Both the position numbers and the translations under genes were made by a program. From Roseivirga sp. E12 (lineage in GTDB: Bacteria > Bacteroidota > Bacteroidia > Cytophagales > Cyclobacteriaceae): a stretch of 64,000 bases of DNA. Below, one piece after another: positions 1 through 9,931 of this stretch (position 1 is its first letter; each line of letters begins with the position of its first letter). Location: NCBI RefSeq assembly GCF_017592825.1, contig NZ_JAGFMD010000012.1, forward strand, positions 1-64,000, written 5' to 3'. The notes beneath the pieces are model-generated. The model was not told the DNA's origin. It saw nothing but the letters and a program-made list of their open reading frames with translations, and made no database searches.

Positions 1-116
1 CCTCGCAGTAAACGTTGAAATCAAAGGCCCTAAAACCCCTTCTCCCAATCTAGAAAAACACCACTTTTGATGCTCCCTTTTCATAACCCCAAGAATTCTC
101 ATCCCCGAAGCGGCTG

Positions 117-124
117 CAAAGGTA
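117..124 (-). promoter_or_regulatory. -7 box TACCTTTG, possible tandem promoter P2
   Basis: This is an exact match to TAnnTTTG on the minus strand, directed out of the left edge. I found no TTG about 19 bp upstream, so it is only a candidate. With the copy at 223-230 it could form a tandem pair, as is common for stable RNA operons (inference). Confidence 0.35.
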
Positions 125-222
125 AAAATTATATTTGAATTACTAGTCTATTTATTCGAAATAAATTTTTAGAAATTCTCTACCCTGTCAATCCTTAAGA
201 ACCCTTCCTGCTGAAGGGACGA

Positions 223-230
223 CAAAGGTA
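223..230 (-). promoter_or_regulatory. -7 box TACCTTTG, possible tandem promoter P1
   Basis: This is a second exact TAnnTTTG match on the minus strand, 106 bp upstream of the one at 117-124. The nearest upstream TTG is 30 bp away, so the -33 element is not convincing. Confidence 0.3.
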
Positions 231-345
231 ATAGGATTTATTAGATTATGGTACTTCCTACAATGAGAAAAATAAAGAATTTTCTAAATGTCTGATAACC
301 AGTATGGACAATTGGAATTGTCACTTGTCGTACATATCAAGACGA

Positions 346-1875
346 CTATTGTTCTGGTTCGGCACCTCCGAAAGTATATATGGGAAGATTATTGAAATTA
401 AGTTCAAAACCTGGAACAGGGAAATGTCTTGCAGAATTTGGCTCTAAGTAGTAGACGTTCAAACTATCCTGATTACCGGGAGGGGTAATTATACGTCTGT
501 AAAACCAAACATTACAGGCAGCATGAAAAGTGAACTCGACAAATCGCTCGTAACTGATCGCCTGTAAAAGGACTTCTAGATTCTCAGCTCCGGTCAAAGG
601 CTGAAGCCCTCCTCTTAGTACTCTGGTGTTATTAATAATAGAAGCAGCAACTGACCTATCACCTCCAGTTTTCAAAATAGCCTCTGCCCTAAGCAGGGAC
701 ACTTCACTTGCTGTAAAAAAATTCATTGGCCCGGTCAAAGTAGTGCGGTAGTCACTATATCTATTGTATATATAGTTACTTGACAACAGATAAGCCAAAC
801 GACCTGGATTGAGTAAAAACTTATAGGTAAAATCAGTATTCACTCTTATATCTTCAGGGTCGTTAATTTCTGGCATGTTGAATATACCACCCGGATAAGG
901 ATACGGAACTTCACTATCTGGCTTATTTGGATTCATCATTTTAATGATTTTCTGATGCATCCTTACCCAATTAGGGTCTTGGCCTTGAATCAGCATTCGA
1001 TGCCACCATTCTTCCTTGTCATTGCCAATAGGGGCCAAATCTAAAATATCATTTGTGGTGTTAGCCAATACACTTGACCAATCTATATTTTGCAGTTCAT
1101 CTAGGTTTCGAGCTTGTAGTACCTCAAACTTCGCCATGAAGGCCTTCAACAAGTCTGCCGCATTATCTCCAACATACACCAAACCGTTCCATCCAGTAAT
1201 TTCCACGTCAGAACCCTGAAACAACCCAATGGCCTCTGCAAGTTTTAAGCCTGCAGCATCATTCACTTCTTCATAGGTGCTAAAATTACTAGATGAAGGA
1301 TCTGAATTCTCATCGACAATATATGCCTGATCATAAAGCAATGATAGATATCCTAAAGAGAGCCCTTGAAGGCCCTTGGCGTTAGCTATCAATTCATCTT
1401 TAGCTTCTGCCCCCAGTTCATCAATTATCTGTGCTTGGTTGGTTTGCATGACACTTAGAAAATCATTCATAGTGCCCAACACTTCATAAAGTCCATTCCA
1501 AGCGGTGGTAATTGTTTCTGAATAGATATAGTTTGGCGAATTATTTAAAGCTCTTTTAGGATTATATCCCATCTCATGCATTCCCCAATTACCCCATCCC
1601 GATCCGATGCCTTGTGCCATTACACTCATTGGCATATTGGGCTGATTGTGTTGCAGTGCTTTCCAAAACGTTACATATGTAGAGTCTACTATGCTGGAAT
1701 ATTCTCTAGGGTTAGAGAACCTCTCAGAATTTATATTGACATTCAAGTTATCCGAACCCTTCTTATTGCAAGATTGAAAACAAAGAAGGACTGAAAGAAC
1801 CCCGATTGCGATTGTCGAACTTGGCAGAAAACTGATCTGTCGTGTTTTGGTACCCTTCATAACCCCATAAAGCAT
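346..1875 (-). CDS. SusD/RagB-family outer-membrane lipoprotein, without adjacent SusC
   Basis: Members of this family are surface lipoproteins that bind a nutrient and pass it to a SusC TonB-dependent channel. The start of the protein has a hydrophobic stretch ending in a lipobox (LLCFQSC), and the long helical body carries SusD-like motifs such as QPNMPMSVMAQG, WGNWG and AWNGLYEVLG. It is a close paralogue of the SusD at 20083-21570; many blocks align directly. The start could be 1875 or the ATG at 1860; both keep the lipobox. A susC gene normally lies just upstream, but here purA ends 77 bp upstream, so this copy is an orphan. It may serve the SusC at 21602-24673 or one elsewhere. The function call is firm at family level; the substrate is unknown. 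Confidence 0.9.
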   Translation of the reverse strand: MLYGVMKGTKTRQISFLPSSTIAIGVLSVLLCFQSCNKKGSDNLNVNINSERFSNPREYSSIVDSTYVTFWKALQHNQPNMPMSVMAQGIGSGWGNWGMHEMGYNPKRALNNSPNYIYSETITTAWNGLYEVLGTMNDFLSVMQTNQAQIIDELGAEAKDELIANAKGLQGLSLGYLSLLYDQAYIVDENSDPSSSNFSTYEEVNDAAGLKLAEAIGLFQGSDVEITGWNGLVYVGDNAADLLKAFMAKFEVLQARNLDELQNIDWSSVLANTTNDILDLAPIGNDKEEWWHRMLIQGQDPNWVRMHQKIIKMMNPNKPDSEVPYPYPGGIFNMPEINDPEDIRVNTDFTYKFLLNPGRLAYLLSSNYIYNRYSDYRTTLTGPMNFFTASEVSLLRAEAILKTGGDRSVAASIINNTRVLRGGLQPLTGAENLEVLLQAISYERFVEFTFHAACNVWFYRRIITPPGNQDSLNVYYLEPNSARHFPVPGFELNFNNLPIYTFGGAEPEQ

Positions 1876-1952
1876 GTTGTTATGAAACGAATTGATAGCA
1901 AAAAGTGACAGTCTTATGTTTATAAATACAGCACTATTGTTACTTCCAGCAG

Positions 1953-3221
<1,269 letters not shown>

Positions 3222-3255
3222 CTATGATTTTCTATTAGCGTGCGAAGCACGTGGA

Positions 3256-3597
3256 TTATGATTTAAGTTCTTTGATCGCCTCTTCAACCGAGTCAGCGAT
3301 TTTGAATATTGCGGTAAGCTTAGTGATAATCAAAAGCTTATTCACATGTTCTGAAGGTTTGACAATTACTACCTCCCCTTCGTGATTTCTAAACTTGGTC
3401 AAAAGGGTAATCAGGACCCCAATTCCGCTACTGTTTATGTATTTGACATTTTCAATATCTATTAGACACAGAACCATTCCTTTATTCACAGCTTCATTAG
3501 CTGCTTCAAGTATTCCCGAGCCTACTTCTTCTCCTATCAAATTTCCATTTAACGTGAGAATGAATACTCCATCTTGATCTTTTGAGGTAAAATCCAT
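3256..3597 (-). CDS. STAS-domain protein, anti-sigma-factor-antagonist type
   Basis: This 113-residue single-domain protein has the SpoIIAA/RsbV fold pattern: an early strand pair (FILTLNGNLIGEE), then YINSSGIGVLITLLTKF, where the serine pair before GIG is the site usually phosphorylated by a partner kinase. In known members the unphosphorylated form binds an anti-sigma factor or a partner-switch kinase. No kinase or phosphatase gene is nearby, so the partner is unknown. Its ATG lies one base after the fur stop codon, which suggests translational coupling with fur. The family call is good; the pathway is not determined. Confidence 0.88.
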   Translation of the reverse strand: MDFTSKDQDGVFILTLNGNLIGEEVGSGILEAANEAVNKGMVLCLIDIENVKYINSSGIGVLITLLTKFRNHEGEVVIVKPSEHVNKLLIITKLTAIFKIADSVEEAIKELKS

Positions 3598-3598
3598 G

Positions 3599-4069
3599 TC
3601 AACCTATTTTCTTGTTATCTCCGGAATCACCCGATTTTTTCTTTGCAAAGAAGTAAAGGGTATGATGCATAATCTCTATATCAAACATCTCTTCGAGTGT
3701 GTTCTTAATATTCTGTATCCTCGGATCGCAGAATTCAACTACTTCTGACGAGTCTACCATTAAGATATGATCATGTTGTTTGAAACCGTATGACTTCTCA
3801 TACTGCGCCATGTTCTTACCAAACTGATGTTTGGTGACCAAGTCACATTCAACCAAAAGATCAAGGGTGTTATATACTGTGGCCCTCGAAACCCGATAAT
3901 TCTTATTCTTCATACTGATGTAGAGCGATTCCACATCAAAATGACCATCTCTGGAGTAAATTTCTTCTAGGATTGCAAACCGCTCAGGTGTCTTTCGCAG
4001 GGTCTTATTTTCTAAATAAGCTGTGAAAATTTCCTTTACTTCATCAAATACCTTTGTATTGAGCGACAT
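3599..4069 (-). CDS. Fur-family metal- or peroxide-responsive repressor
   Basis: Fur proteins are dimeric winged-helix regulators that bind DNA when loaded with metal. The 156-residue product has the expected order: recognition helix region [15 protein letters not shown] near residues 55-70, then a His-rich metal site ([24 protein letters not shown]). The two CxxC pairs of structural zinc found in many Fur/Zur/PerR proteins are absent; only one cysteine is seen in that region. Subtype (Fur, Zur or PerR) cannot be fixed from sequence. A -7 box TATATTTG at 4087-4094 lies about 18 bp upstream. STAS and purA follow closely on the same strand. Confidence 0.88.
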   Translation of the reverse strand: MSLNTKVFDEVKEIFTAYLENKTLRKTPERFAILEEIYSRDGHFDVESLYISMKNKNYRVSRATVYNTLDLLVECDLVTKHQFGKNMAQYEKSYGFKQHDHILMVDSSEVVEFCDPRIQNIKNTLEEMFDIEIMHHTLYFFAKKKSGDSGDNKKIG

Positions 4070-4086
4070 GCGTATTAGTTAGGCTG

Positions 4087-4094
4087 CAAATATA
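4087..4094 (-). promoter_or_regulatory. promoter -7 box TATATTTG for fur-STAS-purA
   Basis: This is an exact TAnnTTTG match in the 47-bp gap between the rel/spoT stop and the fur start, giving a leader of only about a dozen bases. The nearest TTG is 23 bp upstream, wider than ideal. Confidence 0.5.
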
Positions 4095-4116
4095 AGACTC
4101 TTTGTCATTAAAGGAA

Positions 4117-6345
4117 TCAAGAATTCCCTTTCTCCTCTACTGATTCAAAACGAGTTACACGCATCACACCTTGAACTTTTTCGAGCTTGGTGATTAGTTC
4201 ATCCAAGTGACTTGTATTATTGATATACAAACGGATTTGGCCATCAAAAATACCAGTCTCAGTGTCGATACTTATTGAGCGCATATTCACTTTCAATTCG
4301 TTCGAAATAATATCAGTCACATCCCGCATCAGACCCACTCTGTCGGTACCAATAATTCTAAGTCCTGCCAAGAAAGCGTTTTGCTGCTCAGACTGCCATT
4401 TCGCCTTTACTATTCTATTACCATGATTAGATAGAAGCTTAGGAGCATTCGGGCATGTGGTTCTATGAATTTTTATCCCCTCGTTTACGGTTACAAACCC
4501 AAAAACATCATCTCCGGGGATCGGACTACAGCACTTAGCAAACTTATAATCCAAAACATCCATATCATCTCCGATGAGCAATATGTCCGTCTCGGACGAT
4601 TTCATCTTTGAGAAATCATCTGAATATTCAAATGACTTTGTCTTGGTTCTGGTTGATTTCTGCTTCTCGGTTTTGAAGTCTTTGAAATTCTTGATTCGAG
4701 ATGGGTCGATTATTCCTTTCCCTACTTTGTAGTAGAAATCCGTAACCGTCTTCTCATCGAAATAAGCCCTTAGTTGATTGGCAACATCGCCATCGAAAGG
4801 AATTTTCATTTGTTTCAGCTTACGCTGAATAATTTCCTTACCATCCAAGGCTGCCTGCTTTTTAGCCTCCTTAAGAGTATCTTTTATTTTCGACTTAGCT
4901 TTTGAGGTGACTACAAATCTCAGCCAATCTTCATTTGGTCTCTGTTTAGAGGACGTCAGTATTTCAATCTGATCACCATTTCTCAGTTCGTAGTTAAGCG
5001 GAACGAGCCGGTTATTAACTTTTGCTCCTAGACACTTAGCTCCCACCTCAGTGTGAATGTCGAAAGCAAAATCGAGTGATGTAGATCCGCTTGGCAGAAT
5101 TTTTAAATCTCCTTTAGGAGTAAACACAAAAACTTCCTCATTAAAAAGATTTGCACGGAAGTCATCGACAAACTCAATGGCGTTGGTATCGTTGCCTTCG
5201 AGCATTTCTCGAACCTTCTCTACCCATAACTCGAGTCCAGATTCATGTGAACTGACCATACCATCTTTATACTTCCAATGGGCCGCATAGCCTTTCTCAG
5301 CAATTTCATCCATCCGCTTCGTACGGATCTGCACTTCTACCCATTTACCTGTGCGGCTCATTACTGTGGTGTGCAACGATTCATAACCATTCGCCTTTGG
5401 TGTACTCACCCAATCTCTCAATCGATCGGGGTTCGGGGTGTAAAAGTCTGTTACAATAGAATATACTTGCCAGCAGGCAGCTTTTTCATGATCATGAGGT
5501 GTGTCCACAATTATCCTGACTGCAAACAAGTCATATACCTCTTCAAAAGGTATATCCTGTTTTTTCATCTTATTCCATATCGAATGGATCGATTTAGGCC
5601 TACCCTTAACTTCGAACTTGAGCCCAGTTTTGATTACTTCATCTAAAATAGGGCTCATGAAGTTTTTGATGAAGCGAGTTCTCGAAGCCTTATTTTCGGC
5701 AATCTTCGAGACAATTTCTTGATAGATATCTGGCTCAGAATATTTCAGCCAAAGATCTTCCAGCTCTGATTTAATCGCATACAAGCCCAACCGATGAGCT
5801 AGAGGTGCATATAGATAGATAGTCTCGGATATGATCTTTAGTTGCTTATGCCTCGGCATGCTACCGAGGGTTCGCATGTTATGCAAGCGATCGGCAAGTT
5901 TTACTAAAATTACCCTAACATCTTCAGAAAGGGTGAGGAGCATTTTTCTAAAGTTCTCAGCCTGTTGTGAGCTTCCATGGTCAAATACTCCAGAGATTTT
6001 GGTAAGGCCATCAATGATTTTGGCCACCTTCGGGCCGAAGTCCTCTTCAATTTGATCGAGTTCAATTTCCGTGTCTTCTACTACATCATGCAGCAGGGCT
6101 GCCACTATAGAAGTAGTTCCAAGCCCGATCTCTTCAACGCATATTTGTGCTACTGCTAAGGGATGATAAATATATGGCTCCCCTGACTTTCTGCGCATTT
6201 CCTTGTGCGCTTCAACCGAGGTATTGAATGCCTTCTTTATAAGCTTGGCATCATCATCTTTCAGAAACGGCTTAGCCTTTCTCAAAAGCTTCCGATATCT
6301 CCTGATTATCTCCTTTCTTTCTTCTTCTATATCGACCGCGATCAT
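4117..6345 (-). CDS. bifunctional (p)ppGpp synthetase/hydrolase, Rel/SpoT family
   Basis: This long RSH enzyme makes and degrades (p)ppGpp, the alarmone of the stringent response. Domain order: HD hydrolase (about residues 45-200, with YHPLAVAQ and ALLHDVVEDTE intact, so hydrolysis is expected), synthetase (about 240-355, with WVSTPKANGYESLHTTV and VEVQIRTKRMDEIAEKGYAAHW), TGS (about 400-460, EVFVFTPKGDLKILPSGST), a zinc-finger-like segment with KCCSPIPGDDVFGFV, and a C-terminal ACT domain (about 660-735). At 742 residues it is full length. It is the only RSH gene seen here. A -7 box sits four bases before the ATG, so the mRNA may be leaderless. Confidence 0.96.
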   Translation of the reverse strand: MIAVDIEEERKEIIRRYRKLLRKAKPFLKDDDAKLIKKAFNTSVEAHKEMRRKSGEPYIYHPLAVAQICVEEIGLGTTSIVAALLHDVVEDTEIELDQIEEDFGPKVAKIIDGLTKISGVFDHGSSQQAENFRKMLLTLSEDVRVILVKLADRLHNMRTLGSMPRHKQLKIISETIYLYAPLAHRLGLYAIKSELEDLWLKYSEPDIYQEIVSKIAENKASRTRFIKNFMSPILDEVIKTGLKFEVKGRPKSIHSIWNKMKKQDIPFEEVYDLFAVRIIVDTPHDHEKAACWQVYSIVTDFYTPNPDRLRDWVSTPKANGYESLHTTVMSRTGKWVEVQIRTKRMDEIAEKGYAAHWKYKDGMVSSHESGLELWVEKVREMLEGNDTNAIEFVDDFRANLFNEEVFVFTPKGDLKILPSGSTSLDFAFDIHTEVGAKCLGAKVNNRLVPLNYELRNGDQIEILTSSKQRPNEDWLRFVVTSKAKSKIKDTLKEAKKQAALDGKEIIQRKLKQMKIPFDGDVANQLRAYFDEKTVTDFYYKVGKGIIDPSRIKNFKDFKTEKQKSTRTKTKSFEYSDDFSKMKSSETDILLIGDDMDVLDYKFAKCCSPIPGDDVFGFVTVNEGIKIHRTTCPNAPKLLSNHGNRIVKAKWQSEQQNAFLAGLRIIGTDRVGLMRDVTDIISNELKVNMRSISIDTETGIFDGQIRLYINNTSHLDELITKLEKVQGVMRVTRFESVEEKGNS

Positions 6346-6349
6346 GCTA

Positions 6350-6357
6350 CAAAGTTA
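6350..6357 (-). promoter_or_regulatory. promoter -7 box TAACTTTG next to the rel/spoT start codon
   Basis: This is an exact TAnnTTTG match on the minus strand, with only four bases between it and the ATG at 6345. Transcription starting a few bases downstream would give a leaderless or near-leaderless mRNA. No clear TTG lies at 19 bp, so the upstream half is weak. Confidence 0.5.
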
Positions 6358-6405
6358 GGGAGGAATTTGTGTGAATATTTAGTAAAAATTTTCGCGATTG
6401 TCTTG

Positions 6406-6435
6406 TTGATTTAAAAAGTAAATCTTTTACCTTTG
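6406..6435 (+). promoter_or_regulatory. consensus promoter for tRNA-Leu(UAG)
   Basis: TTG at 6406-6408, exactly 19 bp, then TACCTTTG at 6428-6435. This matches the Bacteroidota housekeeping promoter in full and lies 21 bp upstream of the mature tRNA 5' end. Confidence 0.85.
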
Positions 6436-6456
6436 CAGTCCATTTTCAAAGTGCCT

Positions 6457-6538
6457 GCGGATGTGGCGAAATTGGTAGACGCACTAGACTTAGGATCTAG
6501 CGCCTCAGGGCATGGGGGTTCGAGTCCCTCCATCCGCA
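6457..6538 (+). tRNA. tRNA-Leu, anticodon UAG
   Basis: The acceptor arms GCGGATG (6457-6463) and CATCCGC (6531-6537) pair fully, with A as the discriminator at 6538. The anticodon stem CTAGA/TCTAG encloses CTTAGGA, giving anticodon TAG. A long variable arm, GGTTCGAGTCC in the T arm, and TGGCGAAATTGGTAGACGC in the D arm mark it as a class II tRNA. CCA is not encoded: the next bases are CCG. It has its own promoter and is followed by a terminator hairpin. Confidence 0.97.
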
Positions 6539-6545
6539 CCGAAAG

Positions 6546-6576
6546 AACCCTCAGTCGAAAGATTTGAGGGTTTTTA
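6546..6576 (+). terminator. Rho-independent terminator of tRNA-Leu(UAG)
   Basis: Arms AACCCTCA (6546-6553) and TGAGGGTT (6565-6572) pair perfectly and the right arm runs into a T-tract (6571-6575). It lies between the tRNA and tig; since tig shows no clear promoter of its own, some read-through is possible. Confidence 0.8.
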
Positions 6577-6603
6577 TTTATGTTGACATAAAACTGTAAA
6601 ACA

Positions 6604-7935
6604 TTGGATATCACGTTAGACAAAAAGGATTCGAATTTAGCCTCTATTAAAGTTAAATTAAACGAGGGTGATTATCAATCGAAAGTAAGCGAAAAAATCA
6701 AAGATTACAGCAAGAAGGCTCAGATCAAAGGCTTTAGGCCGGGTAAGGTGCCTCAAGGCGTAATTCAAAAGATGTATGGTAAGTCTATCTTGATAGAGGA
6801 AATCAACCACATTGTTGGTCATGCCATTCAAGATTATATCAGAGACAATGAGTTGAAGATATTGGGCGAGCCTCTTCCTAATCAACAAAACATCGATTCG
6901 ACTGACTGGGAAAACCAGGTAGACTTCGAATTCGAGTATAACATTGGTTTGGTGGACGATTTTAGCGTTGCATTAGACAAGAAGGTAAAAGTGACTTCTT
7001 ACGAAATTGAGGTTGATGATAAAGTAGTTGCCGAGACTATGGACAACGTCAGAACTCAGTTTGGTAAAATGACTAATCCTGAGGTAAGCGAAGCTGGTGA
7101 TATTCTTTTTGGAACATTCACCCAGGCTGACAGTGACTTATCGCACGACACTACCCTTGACCCAAGCGAACTGACTGCCGCCAACGCAAAGAAATTTGTT
7201 GGTAAGAAAAAGGGAGATTCTATTAAAGTTGACCTAGCAAAGCTTTATAAAGATACAGCCAAGCAAGCTGCACTAATTGGTAAGACTGCCGATGAGCTTG
7301 AAGGTATGGACTTGAAATTCGACTTTGAGGTGAAAAACGTCAACAGAAAAGAATTAGCAGATATCGACCAAGAATTGTTTGACAAAACATTCGGTCCTGA
7401 TGTTGTTAAATCTGAAGATGAATTCAAAGCCAAGATCATTGATACTGTAGGTCAGAATTATGTCCGTGAAACTGACGCTTGGTTAAACAAGACAATCCAA
7501 GACGAATTGATCAAAAAGACTAAAATCAGTCTTCCAGATGCGTTTTTGAAAGATTGGCTGAAACTCTCAGGAGAAGGCAAAGTAACAGACGCTGACATCG
7601 CTAAAGAGTATGATATTTATGCTGACCAGCTGAGATGGAATCTTATCTCTGGCCAAGTGGCGAAAGACAATGAGATCAAACCTGAGCATGATGACATCAA
7701 AGCAGCTACTCAGAAAATGATTGAAGCTCAGTTTATGGGATCAGGTCTGGGTCAGTTAGGAGATCAGATGGATTCATTTGTTGAGAACTATCTACAGGGT
7801 GAAAATGGTCAGAATTACATGAAAATGGCCGAGCAGGTTCAGCAAGATAAAGTCTTAGGTTTCGTTAAAGAAAACATCGAAATCAAGGCGAAAAAAGTGA
7901 GCCTTGACAAGTTCAAGGAAATAGTTGGGGCATAG
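6604..7935 (+). CDS. tig: trigger factor, ribosome-associated chaperone
   Basis: Trigger factor binds the ribosome exit tunnel and shields nascent chains. The N-terminal ribosome-binding domain has the signature KGFRPGKVP at about residues 40-48. The middle region is a diverged FKBP-like domain and the C-terminal half is the helical cradle. At 443 residues it is full length. The start codon is TTG at 6604: the in-frame ATG at 6580 runs into a stop three codons later, and the homology-like N-terminus (DITLDKKDSNLASIKV) begins at once. The order tig-clpP-clpX is the classical proteostasis cluster. A terminator follows at 7969. Confidence 0.95.
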   Translation: MDITLDKKDSNLASIKVKLNEGDYQSKVSEKIKDYSKKAQIKGFRPGKVPQGVIQKMYGKSILIEEINHIVGHAIQDYIRDNELKILGEPLPNQQNIDSTDWENQVDFEFEYNIGLVDDFSVALDKKVKVTSYEIEVDDKVVAETMDNVRTQFGKMTNPEVSEAGDILFGTFTQADSDLSHDTTLDPSELTAANAKKFVGKKKGDSIKVDLAKLYKDTAKQAALIGKTADELEGMDLKFDFEVKNVNRKELADIDQELFDKTFGPDVVKSEDEFKAKIIDTVGQNYVRETDAWLNKTIQDELIKKTKISLPDAFLKDWLKLSGEGKVTDADIAKEYDIYADQLRWNLISGQVAKDNEIKPEHDDIKAATQKMIEAQFMGSGLGQLGDQMDSFVENYLQGENGQNYMKMAEQVQQDKVLGFVKENIEIKAKKVSLDKFKEIVGA

Positions 7936-7968
7936 TCCGAACTTCTATCCTATTTAATCTGTTAACAA

Positions 7969-7998
7969 AAAGTCCTTTCCCAAGAGGGCTTTTTTTTT
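7969..7998 (+). terminator. terminator after tig
   Basis: AAGTCC (7970-7975) pairs with GGGCTT (7986-7991), with one G-T pair, and is followed by a run of T to 7998. It separates tig from clpP. Confidence 0.75.
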
Positions 7999-8005
7999 AA
8001 TTTTG
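7998..8005 (+). promoter_or_regulatory. possible clpP promoter -7 box TAATTTTG
   Basis: This exact TAnnTTTG match begins at the end of the tig terminator T-run, 23 bp before the clpP ATG. The -33 position falls inside the terminator hairpin and lacks TTG, so the assignment is tentative. Confidence 0.4.
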
Positions 8006-8028
8006 TTGGATTAAGGTTTAAAAAACTA

Positions 8029-8697
8029 ATGATTGACGGTAAAGAATTTAGAAAATACGCCATACACAACCAAGGGGTTAGTGGTTCGGCTATAGATGAT
8101 TATACAAATCATATTGAAAACATGACTCGATCAGTGATCGAGGAAAGGCCTACGCGTTTTGCGGAGATCGATGTGTTTTCGAGATTGATTATGGATAGGA
8201 TTATCTTTCTAGGAATGGGTGTTGACGATAATATCGCCAACATTATCACAGCACAGCTGTTGTTCTTAGAGTCTGTAGATCCTAATAGAGATATTGTAAT
8301 GTATATCAACAGTCCTGGAGGATCAGTTTACGCTGGCCTGGGTATGTATGATACAATGCAGTTTGTAAAGCCTGACGTGGCCACTATCTGTACTGGTATG
8401 GCTGCTTCTATGGGTGCGGTACTCCTGGCTGGTGGTGCAGCAAACAAAAGAGCTGCGTTGAAGCATTCACGAATAATGATTCACCAACCAAGTGGTGGTA
8501 TGCAGGGCCAGTCTCGCGATATGGAGATTACGCTTAAGCAAATGCAAGAGTTAAGAAAAGATCTTTACGATATTCTTGCACATCATACTGGGCAGAAATA
8601 TGATAAAATCGAAAATGATTCTGACCGGGATTATTGGATGAGATCTGCCGAGGCAAAGTCTTACGGTCTAATAGACGAGGTACTTGAAAGAAAATAA
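8029..8697 (+). CDS. clpP: ATP-dependent Clp protease proteolytic subunit
   Basis: ClpP forms the barrel-shaped serine peptidase that degrades proteins unfolded by ClpX. The catalytic triad can be placed by spacing: Ser127 in GMAASMGA, His152 in [10 protein letters not shown] and Asp201 in SDRDYWM, with the same 25- and 49-residue intervals as the E. coli enzyme. The oxyanion region SPGGSV is present. At 222 residues it has the usual length with a short N-terminal propeptide-like segment. clpX follows after seven bases, so the two are one operon. Confidence 0.97.
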   Translation: MIDGKEFRKYAIHNQGVSGSAIDDYTNHIENMTRSVIEERPTRFAEIDVFSRLIMDRIIFLGMGVDDNIANIITAQLLFLESVDPNRDIVMYINSPGGSVYAGLGMYDTMQFVKPDVATICTGMAASMGAVLLAGGAANKRAALKHSRIMIHQPSGGMQGQSRDMEITLKQMQELRKDLYDILAHHTGQKYDKIENDSDRDYWMRSAEAKSYGLIDEVLERK

Positions 8698-8704
8698 AAC
8701 CAAT

Positions 8705-9931
8705 ATGGCCGAGGTGACTTGCTCATTCTGTGGGCGTAACAAGAAAGATGTAGATCTGATGATCTCCGGCATTCATGCCCACATCTGCAATCACTGTATT
8801 ACTCAGGCAAATCAGATTTTATCTGAGGAGTTAAAGACTAAAACGTCTGAAGACTCTCCAAAATTCAATCTCATTAAGCCGATTGATATGAAGAAATATC
8901 TCGACCAGTATGTAGTTGGTCAGGATGAGGCCAAAAAGGTTATTTCAGTAGCTGTTTACAATCACTACAAGCGGCTTATTCAGAAGTCTGAAGCGGATGA
9001 TATTGTGATTGAAAAGTCCAATATCATTATGGTTGGCGAAACCGGTACTGGTAAAACCTATATCGCCAAAACCTTAGCTAAAATCTTACAAATCCCATTC
9101 TGTATTGCGGATGCGACTGTGTTGACGGAAGCAGGTTATGTTGGCGAGGATGTAGAGAGCATTTTGACAAGACTACTTCAGGCAGCGAATTATGACGTTG
9201 AGTCAGCCGAAAGGGGTATTATCTATATTGATGAAATCGATAAGATTGCGCGCAAGTCGGATAACCCATCCATAACACGAGATGTGAGTGGTGAGGGTGT
9301 TCAACAGGCTTTATTGAAGCTTTTAGAAGGAACTTCAGTTAATGTACCACCCCAAGGTGGAAGAAAGCACCCTGATCAAAAGATGATCTCCGTTAATACG
9401 GACAACATTCTTTTCATTTGCGGTGGCGCCTTTGACGGTATAGCGCGTCATATAGCAAACAGGCTTAATACTCAGCCATTGGGTTTTGCAGCTACTAGTG
9501 ATGAAGCTCATGACATTGACAGAGATAATTTGCATCAATATATTAATGCACAGGACTTGAAAGACTATGGTCTAATTCCTGAACTTATTGGTCGATTGCC
9601 AATTGTTACGCATCTGAATCCGCTTGATACTGAAATACTGAAGAGTATTCTTACCGAACCTAAGAATGCACTGACTAAACAGTATATCAAGCTTTTCGAA
9701 ATGGAGGATAAGGAGCTGATCTTTAGCGATGATGCACTTGACTACATTGTGACAAAAGCATTAGAATTTAAACTGGGAGCTCGAGGTTTGCGATCGATTT
9801 GTGAAGCAATCATGACAGACGCTATGTTTGAATTACCTTCCGATGACGTTACAAAAGTTTTAGAAATAGATGGGGCTTATGCCCAAGAGAAGTTCGAGAA
9901 ATCGAAGTTCAAAAAATTAAAAGTGGCTTAG
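8705..9931 (+). CDS. clpX: ClpX, unfoldase subunit of the Clp protease
   Basis: This AAA+ ATPase recognises substrates and threads them into ClpP. The N-terminal zinc finger has CSFCG and CNHC cysteine pairs. The AAA+ module has Walker A (GETGTGKT), the pore loop GYVGED, Walker B ([11 protein letters not shown]) and the C-terminal small domain ending in [11 protein letters not shown]. The open frame can be extended to a TTG at 8684, but the ATG at 8705 gives the standard N-terminus ([10 protein letters not shown]) and avoids overlap with clpP. The stop codon lies in the loop of the terminator at 9920. Confidence 0.97.
   Translation: MAEVTCSFCGRNKKDVDLMISGIHAHICNHCITQANQILSEELKTKTSEDSPKFNLIKPIDMKKYLDQYVVGQDEAKKVISVAVYNHYKRLIQKSEADDIVIEKSNIIMVGETGTGKTYIAKTLAKILQIPFCIADATVLTEAGYVGEDVESILTRLLQAANYDVESAERGIIYIDEIDKIARKSDNPSITRDVSGEGVQQALLKLLEGTSVNVPPQGGRKHPDQKMISVNTDNILFICGGAFDGIARHIANRLNTQPLGFAATSDEAHDIDRDNLHQYINAQDLKDYGLIPELIGRLPIVTHLNPLDTEILKSILTEPKNALTKQYIKLFEMEDKELIFSDDALDYIVTKALEFKLGARGLRSICEAIMTDAMFELPSDDVTKVLEIDGAYAQEKFEKSKFKKLKVA

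Larger units (their letters stand above)
1..345. other. non-coding left edge, possible leader of an RNA or gene outside the window
   Basis: I see no convincing gene here. Two copies of TACCTTTG, the Bacteroidota -7 promoter box, lie on the minus strand at 117-124 and 223-230 and point out of the window. The sequence after the first one (minus strand) is GC-richer than its surroundings, which would fit the leader of a stable RNA, but nothing in the window proves it. Neither box has a TTG at the expected distance. Confidence 0.4.

Noticed and set aside
3239-3251. Hairpin CGTGC/GCACG between the STAS gene and purA as a terminator
   Set aside because: It has only five base pairs and no T-run, and the genes are 34 bp apart in one direction, so co-transcription is more likely.
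5278-5646. 122-codon plus-strand frame inside rel/spoT
   Set aside because: It lies opposite the conserved synthetase domain, and its composition (rich in His, Cys, Tyr, Phe) is unlike a real protein here.
6411-6623. 70-codon minus-strand frame across tRNA-Leu(UAG)
   Set aside because: It is antisense to a well-formed tRNA with its own promoter and terminator.
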